64,000 bases of DNA from Nematostella vectensis (Eukaryota; Cnidaria; Anthozoa; Actiniaria; Edwardsiidae). Where the stretch lies: NCBI RefSeq assembly GCF_932526225.1, contig NC_064038.1:15183575-15247574 (forward strand), given 5' to 3'. Shown piece after piece: positions 43,289-53,769 of the stretch. The notes beneath the pieces were generated by a model. That model saw only the letters and a program-made list of their open reading frames with translations, was not told the origin of the DNA and did not search any database. The position numbers were made by a program, and so were the translations under genes. Position 1 is the first letter of the stretch. Every line of letters starts with the position of its first letter.

Positions 43289-44330
43289 ATGGACGAACAA
43301 CATCTAAAAGCACTTCAAAACGCCCAACCGGAATTGCAGCTAATGGAAACAACGCTGAAACTCAAAACGCTTACAGAGGACCTTCCCGTAATCGGTGAAA
43401 TCAACGTGACCATAGCCAATGAGACACGAAGTACCGTAGCAAGGATCGCGATTGTCGGCGGAACCATCGACTCGCTACCACTACTAAGCAGAGAAACACA
43501 CGAAGAACTCGGGATGGTGAAATTCGATGCAACCGGACGCCTGAAGCAACCCAACAAACACATACACAAGGTACGGACCGGAAACGAGCAGCTTGATCAA
43601 ATAGTCAACAATCACAAGCAGCTCTTTTCGGGGTTCGGAAAAGCACGTAGAGAAGGGAAAGACATCGAAAGCTTGTCATCCAGAAACCGAGGCGAGTTCC
43701 ATACCACCTGATAGAGCCACTAAAGAAAAGGATGAATAAGTTCGTCGATAACGAAATCATGGAGCCTGTCCCGGAACACGAATCAATAACACCATTAGTG
43801 GTCCAACCAAAACCGAAGAAGCCAGGAGACATCAGAGTGAGCCTGGATCTCCGAGTGCTCAAAAAATCAATGCAGCGCACACGACAAGTTGAAGCACCAA
43901 TTACCGAGGACTTCATCGCAATATTCAAGGACTGTCGAATGTTTAGCAAACTAGACATGAATCATGGATACCACCAGTTTGCACTAGACGAGGAATCGCG
44001 AGAGCTGATGACATTCTCCACCCCAGAAGGCAACTATCGGTACAGCAGGCTAGCGTTCGGCGGCGTTAACAGCCAAGACCTATTCGACGCTGAAATGAAC
44101 CTTATTCTCTCAGGACTCCAGCGAGTGCTGAGCAATCGGGATGATATTCGTATCGGTGGACTAAACGAATACGACCACAACAAGAACGTCGAGGCAGTAT
44201 TAAAGCAACTGGAAGCGCACAACTTAACTCTGAGAAGTGCGAGTTCGGCAAGACAAGCATCGAGCTCCACGGACATCTCTTCGCATCAGAGGGGTTTAAA
44301 CCCAGTCCAAACAAGGTAAAAGCAGTACGA
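43289..44330 (+). pseudogene. Gypsy protease and reverse transcriptase
   Basis: The protease region is weak (IGEINVTIAN, VARIAIVGGTIDSLPLLSR). The RT runs from about 43,600 through a frame change near 43,710 with IMEPVPEHESITPLV, GDIRVSLDLRVLKKSM, FSKLDMNHGYHQFALDEESR and FSTPEGNYRYSRLAFGG. The catalytic box is NRDDIRIGG, with Asn-Arg in place of the usual Tyr-x, though both Asp remain. A further shift near 44,235 disrupts the thumb. Confidence 0.7.
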
Positions 44331-44378
44331 GAATGCGCACCACCGCAGTCTAAAGAGGAACTTGTATCATTTCTTCAA

Positions 44379-44810
44379 ATGATGGCATACCTGTCTCGCT
44401 ACATCACCGACTTCTCAAGTCGATGCGAACCTTTGAGGAGACTGACACACAAAGACGCAAGGTTCGAATGGAACGACGAGCAGCAAAAGGCCTTTGAAAA
44501 CCTGAGGAGAGCGATAACTACGGCACCAGTCCTGATTCCCTACAAACCTGAACGGCAAACGCTGATTATCTGCGACGGCAGTCCAACTGGACTAGGAGGC
44601 GGTTTATTTCAGAAGACTGACGAAGGATACCAACCTGTACACTTCGTGAGCAGAACGCTGACAGACACAGAGAAACGCTACTCACAAATCGAGAGAGAGG
44701 CACTTGCAGCAGAATCCACTACCACAAGACTTAACATATATCTCCTAGGATCACCACACTGCCAACTGGCGACAGATCACAAGCCATTACTACCGCTGTT
44801 GAACAATTAA
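44379..44810 (+). pseudogene. Gypsy RNase H domain
   Basis: The frame encodes the RT/RNase H connection (YLSRYITDFSSRCEPLRRLT, FEWNDEQQKAFENLRRAI) and RNase H with ICDGSPTGLGGGLFQ (Asp), YSQIEREALAAE (Glu) and LATDHKPLLPLL (Asp). The catalytic residues are present. It ends at a TAA shortly after the last Asp motif; the same frame family continues with integrase. Confidence 0.72.
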
Positions 44811-44843
44811 AGAGCGAAGTTACCGCCACGTATAGAGAGGATC

Positions 44844-46244
44844 GTGATGAAAATGCAAAACCCAGATTTCATAGCAATTTACATCGCAGGGAAATCAAAT
44901 ATGACGGATTATCTATCAAGACATGCGATTCCAGACGAAAAGCAATCGGACAGCGAGCACTACATCAAAGTAATAATAGAGACCAACCACGCAGTTGTTA
45001 TGGAAACCATACAGACAGCGACAAGAGAAGACCGAGTACTGCAGAAGTTACAGACAGCACTTCACAAGGAACAATGGGACAAAAACGACCCTGACCTAGC
45101 ACCGTACTATGATCTACGAGCAGAGATCTACACAAGCGACGACGTAGTGTTAAGACTGGACAAGATAATTCCACCTGAATCTCTGAGGGACAAGATAACC
45201 ACAACCTCTCACAAGCAAGGACACTTAGGCATCACAAAGACAAAGGCGGAAATACTGTTTCTCAAGAATGAACAAGCGGATTGAGGACATAGTTAGCACA
45301 TGCTTCAGCTGCCAGGTATCAACAAACACACATCACACCGAGCCAGCTAATATGACAAGCTTGACAGAAAGACCATGGGAAACGGTGGAGGTGAACTTCT
45401 GTGGACCATTTCCAAACAACGAGTATGTACTAGTGGACACAGACCACTATTCAAGATACCCGGAAGTAGAGTTTTTCACATCAACAGCACTTAAACCTAC
45501 CCGGAAGAAACTTTTTTCTTAAAAGAAGATGTACGGTGTACCAAAAGTCGTACAAACCGACAACGGACCACCGTTTAACTCCACCGAATTCACAGAGTTT
45601 GCAGCTGAAGAAGGATTCAGACATAAGAAAATCACACCTAGACACCCGAAAGCCCAAGGCCAAGTTTAAGGCTTTAAAAAGCTTATAATCAAGATAGCGA
45701 CTGTTGCTAACCAAGAACACATAGATGTACAAGAAGCGACATACGACATGCTATCAGCCTACAGAGGCACACTACACCCAGCTCCAAAGAAGACACCCTA
45801 TGAATTGATGATGAACAGAGAATAAGAACGAAATTAGAACACTTTCCAACAGACAAACCGACACAGGATAGTGAAATACGACAAAATGACAGCAAGTACA
45901 AAGAACAAACAAAATTGTACCACGACAAAAGACACAGAGCAACAAAACACAAGCTCACAGTAGGACAAGCCATTCTGATCAAGCGGGACAAGAAAACAAA
46001 AGCCCAAATACCATATGAACCGCACATCTATATCATCACTGAAATCAAAGGGTCAACAGTCAAGGCAAAAAGATTCGGAGATGGAAAGATTATGTGTCGA
46101 GATGCATCAAGAGTTAAACAACTGAAGTCTGCGACACAGAACATTCAGGAAGAAAGAGAGGAAGAAGGTAGATATATGGAGCAAATACACCAGCCAGTAC
46201 ACCAGTACTATAAACACGTACCGTCTTCACTCATGGCTTTCTGA
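44844..46244 (+). pseudogene. Gypsy integrase
   Basis: The frame 44,844-45,284 contains the pre-integrase linker (AGKSNMTDYLSRHAI) and the HHCC His part (HLGITKTKAEI). The next frame has the Cys pair CFSCQV and WETVEVNFCGPFPNNEYVL, then VQTDNGPPFNSTEF (second catalytic Asp) at about 45,550 and HPKAQGQV near the Glu. The first catalytic Asp is Asn. At least three frame breaks lie between 45,270 and 45,830. The C-terminal region to 46,244 has the basic TVGQAILIKRD-like tail. Confidence 0.68.
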
Positions 46245-46269
46245 TAGTAGAACCACGATAAGGTCACAA

Positions 46270-48160
46270 CACAAGCCATTTGAGCAAAGGCATAGAAAAA
46301 TAACAAGAAAAAAAGACTATCTACATCTGCTAATAACAGTGTAGCCAGAATTGTGTTATATATGCAAATAGAATTTATTGTTGTGACCTATTCACATGAG
46401 AATAATGCAATCAGTTTAGTTAATTTGCAAATATGTTAATTACAGTTGCAGTAAGTAACTTTGCAGTAAGTACAAAAGACCTGGTCTTCAAGCATCAGAA
46501 ATCATAACATTGTCAATAATTTTGCTGAGAGACATACTTATATTCACACAGACGTTAGGAAAGTATCAACAGAGCAAGAGCAGATTATGTTTGCTATAGG
46601 GAAAGAATGTGTGTTGATTGAATATAATTATACTAGGCAAGAAAGGAATATAAAAAACGTTTATTTACATCTGCTTTCATTTCAGCCAGCCTATAATGAC
46701 GGCTATACTTTAGTCCTTGCTTTATGCATCTGAATTCACCTGAAAAAAGGCATCCTTGTCATTTCATAGCTACCTGGGGTGGGGGGTTGTTAAAGGGTTT
46801 ATTTAATGTTTTTTGTTTTCGATTCTGCTATCACTAAGGGGTAAAAAAAATCCTTCCACCCCACCCGATTTGCTATCTCTTAGGTGCTGACCAAACCCAA
46901 GCTGCTCTGCCATCAACAATCGCCCCCATCTGCTTTTAGCGGAGTCCCTCCCCGGGACCAAGATATCCTTGTCATTGCATAGCTATACTTGCTAAATCAT
47001 GTAATTACTAGCATGTAACTTGGCCCTAGGCAAGTGAAGTGATATGTGTTTTAAGAATCACAGAACTGACTTTGGACACTGTTGGTCTGGCAATTATTAT
47101 TATTGTGTATTGTTAAATTATTATTAGTGTATTATTAGTTTGGTCGAGGCTGTAATTCCATATAAGCGTAAAAACGTTACAATTTAAAATAGAGCGCGCG
47201 CAGAAAATGGCGTACTCTAGTTTATCGCGTGGACAAGTAAGGTCATGGCAGTTGGTTTTGGTTCTGTTTGAGTGCGGATATTTTGAAACACTCAGAGTAA
47301 CAAACTTCTTAGCTACAGCCTCGAACCCTAACACTTGGCAAGAATTACATTAAACTATTCAAGTCTCAAACAGTGTTTACACAAGCACTTTTTATCTCAT
47401 AACCGTTTGGTATAAAAGAGACAGAAACGAAAAAAAATTATGTATCAACCAAAACAGACACAGTAAATCTCAATAAAGATTTTTATAGAGTGATAAAGGC
47501 ACATTTTCGAACTCTACAATCTTAAAAATAAGATCAAATATATAGAGAAAGAAAATTATTTTAAGATGCCTTACTGATTGTTAAATATTTAGCTTAAGTT
47601 ATATGTTGTTCTCGAAAACATTCGCTTTCCACTATGTAGTAAATTGCCGGTTATAGTTCTCAATCGATTATTTATCAAATACAACTGTCATTTTTTTTTC
47701 CGTTAAAATCCTCCCTACCTTAGCAATATAAGCCTTTATTTGTAGAAGGAAGAATTTTAGTTTAACTTTTGACAACACAATTGTGTTCACAAATTGTGTG
47801 AACAATTTACTTAAGTATGTTAGGCTACGGTCAGAAAACGTTTTGTTTTGGTTTAATTTTTCAGTTTAATTGCCCTGTTAAATAATAATATGATAACATT
47901 AGCTTTTTGCTTTGATTTTGCTTCGTGACGCACTTATGAGAATACAATGTTGAGTCTGAAGTTCTCTTTTTAGCTGCTGTTTACAATTGAAGAAGAACGG
48001 GCGGATTTACGAACACTCGGATAGATTTTACTATCGGCTCGAACGTCTAATCTTCTGACGAAACGGTTCCTCAAGGACTTGTTTAGCCCTCGACCACAAT
48101 CAGCCTATTTAAATCATCATCCATTCTCATTAAATACTATTTTCTAGTTAAGAGAGGAGG
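46270..48160. other. No gene seen
   Basis: Part of the MAM intron. AT-rich, with no conserved frame, tRNA or tandem repeat recognised. Confidence 0.5.
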
Positions 48161-48189
48161 CAAAAAGCGCGTAAAATCACATTCCCCTT

Positions 48190-48362
48190 GTGAGACCGAG
48201 TGGGCCTGGGAGTTGCACGATTGACTGGATGGATGGATGGATTGTGACACCACAGGGTACCCGCGCGATGACCACAAAAACCAAGTCGCATAGCTATACC
48301 ATATCTCTATACCTATGGAGCTCCGCGCGCGGCCTGCGGCCGCGCTGGCTCCGCTTATATGT
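48190..48362 (-). mobile_element. Solo end of family G
   Basis: From AGACCGAGTGGGCCTGGGAG to CGCTGGCTCCGCTTATATG, this is the inverse of the first 170 bp of copy a. It includes the stem-loop GCGCGGCCTGCGGCCGCGC (48,327-48,345). It directly borders the second virus-like copy. Confidence 0.7.
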
Positions 48363-48435
48363 GACGAGCTATCCGGCGATGTGAGGAGATCTACGACAGC
48401 ACAAAAAAAGGAAACGTATATCGAAATTATCTAAC

Positions 48436-49060
48436 TATATAGTATACCGGACAATATGTACGAAGCAAAGCCACACGAGAGAGGTGGTCAAATTTTCCCA
48501 ACCATTCCAATCGAAGAAAATAACGGTAAAAGTTTCAGACTACAACAAATATGTTCTATTAAAAACTCTATTTCGCGCAAACCTCGAACACCACCAAGGA
48601 GCTATCGGGTCGGGATCTCTCCCAGTAGCCCTATCGGCCGGGGCATTTGGGACAGGGTTGACTGGGGTTGGGATCCCCATCGCAGTCCCCCTAGGGGTCC
48701 TCTTATGGTGCGGCGCTATCCACTCGACAGTATTGGCATCTGTTCCTAAACGGCTATCCCGAAATTTACAAAAACATCGCAGACATCGTGATGCTAGTTA
48801 AATCTTAATTGAGTACAATAGATGACCTTATTAGCAAAGCAATGACCGACAACCAAATATCCCCGGACGAATACAAACACAACATTAACGAGGCTTAAAA
48901 ATATAATAAAATGAGAGAGTCAATCCGGGAAATAGCGTATAAACGCTCACCCCAGGTGAAAAAAAAAGGAAGAACCATATCCGAGAACAGATATAGGTAG
49001 AAATGAGAGACAAACTGAACAAAACTTTACCATAAGGTTTTATTATGATAAGACCCCATA
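48436..49060 (+). pseudogene. Virus-like membrane protein, second element copy
   Basis: Overlapping frames encode a protein with a Gly/Ala/Val-rich hydrophobic segment (GAFGTGLTGVGIPIAVPLGV at about 48,640), then a Lys/Arg-rich part, then NDLI-type helices and the tail DEYKHNINEA-stop-KYNKMRESIREIAYKRSPQ to about 49,000. Breaks near 48,540, 48,790 and a TAA near 48,897. The tail matches 3,895-4,095. From memory, proteins with this order (hydrophobic block, coiled tail) recur in virus-like islands of cnidarian genomes, but the function is unknown. Confidence 0.5.
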
Positions 49061-49081
49061 TGGGAAACACATACATCTCTA

Positions 49082-49570
49082 GAGAAAGATGGTGATCACA
49101 CGACCATTACTTTCACAGTCTTTTAATTAATCTTCCTACCAACAACCTTCGTCTTCACACGTTTCGTTATAAACCCACTAACATGAATGTACGTCCATCC
49201 CAGATGATCACAACCCGTTTCCATAACCCCTCATAATATTTTAGTGTTTTATGACTGATATATTTTATACATTGTTCCATACCCTGTTTATCATCTTCTA
49301 GTTGAAATATCTGAAAAATTTGTAGAAAATGAATTTCAATTTAATATATCGTTGAATCTCCTTCGTTTTTATTGGTACTCTAAATCGAAGTGAATTAATA
49401 CATTTTCTAGATAGTACTTCATTTTGTAGACTGACTTTCTATACATCCTATACTTATTCTTATGAAAATCGACATACTCGGGGGCATAATCGTATCCATG
49501 GTGGACACAATTTCTACATATATTCGCTCCATTGTATTCCTTTACCATATCCTGTCCATCACAACATCCG
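49082..49570 (-). pseudogene. VLTF3-like factor, second element copy
   Basis: The minus strand from about 49,560 reads GANICRNCVHHGYDY, EYVDFHKNKYRMYRKSVYK and KYYLENVLIHFDL without stops, then a stop near 49,370 and frameshifts through a C-terminal part with QCIKYISHKTLKYYEGLW (about 49,270-49,220). It is collinear with 4,738-4,158. In this copy the core is intact where copy 1 has four stops, but the N-terminal zinc domain is largely lost. Confidence 0.62.
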
Positions 49571-49989
49571 AGAGAATTTCGCTAGTAATGGTCCCTCAGA
49601 AAACAAACGAATCCGAGGTGATCATGGTAATATGTTATTTGTTATGAGACGCAAGATCATTCATTCGGCGAGAGAAACTTGAGGTATGGCCGAAGATTTC
49701 GTTCTCCCAAGAGCAGTGAGGAAGAAAAGAAATTGGCTAAAGCCAGCATCCCAAAGTCTACAATGTACAGGTTAGCAAAGTTTCCAATCTTTTAGGGCCA
49801 GAAAGTAAAGTTTCTGGAGCAAGAAACTGACGCAATCTACCGACATATTTGGGCAAGATACCGAAGATTTCGAAACGATAGAACCACAGTTTGAGGGTTT
49901 TTAAGTATTTTTTTCTAGTTTAGAGGACGTTTAAGCGAGAAATTCAAGGCGAAATTTTGTAGTTCTCTATATATTCACGACCGCTGGTA

Positions 49990-51880
49990 ACTCGAGATCC
50001 TGCGATGTAGAGTAGAATGGGGAGCAAGAAGAGGATTGTTCCTAGAATAACCCTCCAGTCCTCGCAGAAGCGGCAATTCCCGATCGTAGACCTTGCAAGA
50101 GAAAGGACAAAGAACAAGCGAATAGTATCTTACAAAGAACAAGGAACTCGCTTCTCTCAGGAAAAGATTGTCAAGACTCGAGGAAAAGGTGCGAATAATG
50201 TTATTTATTTTTCTATAAACTGATCGGGCGTTAAAATCTCCTTAATGTTTTTCTTATAGATGTTGTTTTTAGTTTGAAAGAGTTTATAGTTTGATCTCAA
50301 TTTGATTATAGGAAACAAGTAAAAAAAGCTGTATAATTCTTGAAACAAGCTTATTAGAAACAGCCTTTTATTTAAATTCATGATGATTATGATGCTTTAG
50401 TTTATGCCCTATTTATCTTAAAATCATTCTGTATTTCTAAAATTTAGTTTTTTTCTCTTTTTGTTAATAAACACAGAAAAATATTTTGCAAGAATCCCTT
50501 GATGGCAATGCTGAAGACCTAAACACTCCAGTGTGTAAGAAATCGCTTGCCTTCAAAATAACCACCAATGCAGAGACTGCAAGGAAGAAGAGCCCTACAC
50601 AGCTTCTAAATGATGGATTATTAAACATCCCCAGAAGGGGTATATACAGTAGACAACTAGAGTCACTTGTTGCAGCAAGCAAGATTCATGGTGGATGAAC
50701 TGAGCATAGAAAACCAGCTCTGGATGGTGTGTTTAGCACCCTCCGTTAAATATAGCGAAAAAGAATATTTATGCAAATATCTTCAAACCAAGGGGAAATT
50801 TTGTAATGCTTCTTTGCATAACATCAATAAAGAAGTTAAAGAATATGAACAGAGTGAAGATAACTTTATCCGTTCACTATTTTCTTCTTTATGTTGGTGG
50901 AGTGATTGGGAAGGTGAAATATGAAAAAAGCAGGTCAGCTTTGGTTATGAAAAACTCTGGAAAAGTAACAAAAAAGGATTTGTTTAAAAAAAGAGGATAG
51001 CATTTGGATCAAGGCATCCAAATACCAAAAGCACTGCCATATAGCCAACTTATCAAGAAAATAAATAAAATTGACATGGGTGAAATATATTCTGTTCGTG
51101 AAAAACTGTGTTCAAGTCTGCCCTTGGGACAACATGTAGATGGCATTTTCAGAGATCTAGAAGCCCTTGAAATTGAACTTTGTACTATTTACCTTACAAC
51201 TGACCAGTACAGAAAGCCTTCCCAAAAACTATCTTGGCTTGGAGAGCATAAAGGGCATTTTAAGCTTGCTGTTGGGGGTAACGGAGCTCCCTTTGGCAAA
51301 TGGGATGAGTCAACATCATTTCTCATTAGTTTTCTGAATGCTGGGCCTAAGGTTGCAAGTCCCAATGATAACTTTCTATTGATTTGTGCCAACTGTAAAG
51401 AGGAGCACCCAGCTGTAGTATACTATGTTAAGTTAATTCGCAGCCAATGACTTACAAAAAAAAAACATTTACAATTTCTGGCAAACAAGTAACCTTCAGT
51501 GTTGAAATCATTCATTCAGACATGAAATTCCTTGCTTTTCTTAATGGTGAACTGAGAAATGCAGCCACTTACTTCTCCAGTTTTGCAAATGCATCAAAAG
51601 CTGACTGTAACACATTAAATGCAAAATTTGGGGTTGGTACTGACAGCAAATGAAAGCCATAGGGCCTTCACTGACAGAATAAAAGTTGTTAAGGAAGTAG
51701 AAAGCGTTAAATGCAAGATCAAACCTAGTCTGGCTCATACAACTAAAAAAAGCAAGATAACTCTAGTTTATAGCACTATGCGATAAAGCCCTGGTTGAGC
51801 CACTTCACCTAAAAAACAATGCTGTGCAACATTTACATGGTTTACTGCTAGAAGTTGCCATTAGTTACAGCAACTCTACA
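49990..51880 (+). pseudogene. Broken spliced gene of unknown function
   Basis: Exon 1 (ATG 50,017) encodes a basic segment (KKRIVPRITLQSSQKRQFP) ending at a possible donor near 50,188. Exon 2 follows TTAATAAACACAG at 50,478 and encodes CKKSLAFKITTNAETARKKS, LLNDGLLNIPRRGIYSRQL. Then, across stops and frameshifts near 50,695, 50,860, 51,000, 51,450 and 51,650, come DQGIQIPKALPYSQLIKKIN, YSVREKLCSSLPLGQHVDG, AVGGNGAPFGKWDEST, NDNFLLICANCKEEHP, IIHSDMKFLAFLNGELRNA and VEPLHLKNNAVQHLHGLL. I recall this residue order from many uncharacterised cnidarian genes, often multi-copy, which suggests a transposon-borne gene. No catalytic motif is certain. Confidence 0.45.
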
Positions 51881-51912
51881 ATGTCTAGATACCTAAACAT
51901 ATATACCCTAAA

Positions 51913-51916
<4 letters not shown>

Positions 51917-52001
<85 letters not shown>

Positions 52002-52014
52002 ATATATATATATA
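51917..52014. repeat. (TA)n microsatellite
   Basis: About 49 TA dinucleotides with one interruption (ATCTATA), next to the end of the Penelope-like element. Confidence 0.95.
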
Positions 52015-53690
52015 TACAGTGTTGGTTTGAGAAAAAATACAAACTACATAGGTTTCCCTACAGGTCTGTTTCGTGGTTGCCCACTCATCAGGGGATTTAA
52101 TGAGAGTATTCCTACCATCGTATATATACTATTAACATTGAAATTTACATAATAATAGACTGATAGTTTTAGCTAAGGCGGTAAGAGGAACAATAGCGAG
52201 TTACATTAAATATGCGGGGCGAAAACTAACAGTGCGGAACGTGTGAAAAATTGATAGCGCGAAAATTTAACGGTGACGGGATTAACAGTTCTAATTGTTT
52301 CGTAGCAGGGCTTTGTTTCTGTGGCGGCACGAGGACACGAGTTCATTGCGTTTATTTAGAGTTGATAGTTTGGGTTGGCAGATGATCGTCAGCTTTTCCT
52401 TGAGGCAGAGGTTGCAACGCTTAGTGGTACTGTTGTAGGCGGAGTGGGAAGAAAGAATGCGCCATGAAATAAAGTACTCAATCATGTTGACCTTGAGAGT
52501 CTAGACGTGTTTGCTGAGTTCGGTGGTGTTTCTGTGTTTGGCGTGTCGGAATGATGCGGTGTGGTTTCTGTACCTGGTCTTGAAGCTGTTTTCAGTGAGC
52601 CCGACGTATGTTTCCGAGGTGTTGTTGTCTTTTCGAGTTACGGTAGCTTGGTAGATAACAGATGTCTGTAGGCAGTTTCCGTCTAGAGGGCAGGTGTCTT
52701 TCTGTCGGCAGTTGCATGTCTTGTTGTTGGTAGTGGTAGGGGCGGAGCTGGCGATCTCGGTGGCCGACGATGCGGTGATGATGCGCTTGTTGTGGTTGTC
52801 GATGATCTGTTTGGTGTTGTTCATGCAGCTGTAACTGATTTTGATGGTGTTTCTGTTGAAGATTTTACGGAGGTGGTTGTCTTTCGGGAAGTGCTTGTCT
52901 ATCAGGGTGAGGAATCTGTGGCCGATGTTGGTGCTGGTGTTCTTGCTGAAGGGCGGGTTGTACCATAGGATGTTGTTGCGTTTGCGGGTTTTACGGTTGG
53001 TTACGGTGTTGGGTTCGTAGCGTAGCGTGTAGTTGTATCCGCTATCGTCGAGTGCTTTCTGGTAAGGTGGCGCGGTCTGGTCAAAGGAGGCTTGGTCTGA
53101 AGATAGGGCAGATAGGCGTCTGTTGATACCAGTAGGGATGTTCTTGGTGATGGAGGGCGGGTGGTTGCTCTCACGGTGGACATATTGTAGCGAGGAGTTT
53201 GGCTTTGTATAAGGCTGGTGTGCATTACGTTTTAGGTCGAGGGTGACGTCTAGGAAATTGACAACTTGTTTGTTTGCCTCAATGGTGATTCGGAGTCCGT
53301 TGTTGTTGAAGATGCGGCATAGTTCCTTTTTTAGGTTTTCGGTGGCTCTGGGTGTGGCGTTGGTGATGGCTAGTCCGTCGTCGCGGTAGAGTCCTACGTT
53401 CATATTGAGGTCCTGAAGTTGGGAGAGAAGGAAGTTGCCTACAAGTTCACAGGTTTCTGCGCCATCGAAGCTCCCCATCGTAACATCAAATATCGTGTTG
53501 CCTTTCTTCTGCCAGGGTGTTTGGTTGTGGACCAGGAAGGAGCTCTTGGAGTGGGTTATGATCTCTTTTTCATCAGGGGTGATTTCGTCATAGTTGGAGG
53601 CGAAGTCGAGTGCTCTTGATAGTAGGTCTTGGCTGATAGATGGGTAGAATTCTACAATGCACTGTTGGAAAGCTAGGATACAGCTGACTA
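52015..53690 (-). mobile_element. Penelope-like element, 5'-truncated
   Basis: The coding region on the minus strand (53,690-52,501) is followed by about 480 bp of non-coding sequence ending at TGTTGGTTTGAGAAAAAATA (52,020). The block AACTACATAGGTTTCCCTAC near the end recurs at 55,898. It abuts the (TA)n tract, which may have been the insertion site. Confidence 0.7.
52501..53690 (-). pseudogene. Penelope-like RT with GIY-YIG endonuclease, N-terminus missing
   Basis: The frame is open from about 53,690 to the stop at 52,501. It enters the RT at CIVEFYPSISQDLL (motif A region), continues with VTMGSFDGAETCELVGNFLL and the catalytic YRDDGLAITN box, then KQVVNFLDVTLDL. The C-terminal third has NKTCNCRQKDTCPLDGNC, SVIYQATV and ETYVGLTENSFKTRYRNH, a GIY-YIG endonuclease with its usual downstream Arg and the preceding CxC..C knuckle. 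No internal stop is seen over about 395 codons. The missing RT fingers and everything 5' of them suggest truncation on insertion. Confidence 0.75.
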
Positions 53691-53769
53691 GGTGCAGCTG
53701 TGTTTGACTCTGACAGGCTGTACAAAACTCAGAATAGGTGGGAGGTATCTGTTTTTAGTCTGTTTTTTT

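Larger units (their letters stand above)
42118..46269 (+). mobile_element. Gypsy-type LTR retrotransposon, broken
   Basis: Both ends carry a 48-bp block TTCACTCATGG..TTTCTGATAGTAG..AAGGTCACAACA (42,118-42,166 and 46,221-46,269). The left one is followed directly by TTTGGCGACGAGGAATAG, a primer-binding region often seen after Gypsy LTRs in invertebrates. Gag, protease, RT, RNase H and integrase follow in that order, with many frame breaks. Long LTRs are not detected; the flanking 100-150 bp do not match. Confidence 0.78.

Noticed and set aside
47113-47334. 73-codon minus-strand frame in the MAM intron
   Set aside because: No recognisable domain, conserved block or splice context.
51824-52030. 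68-codon frame with Ile-Tyr repeats
   Set aside because: The repeat part is the (TA)n tract; only the first residues belong to the broken unknown gene.
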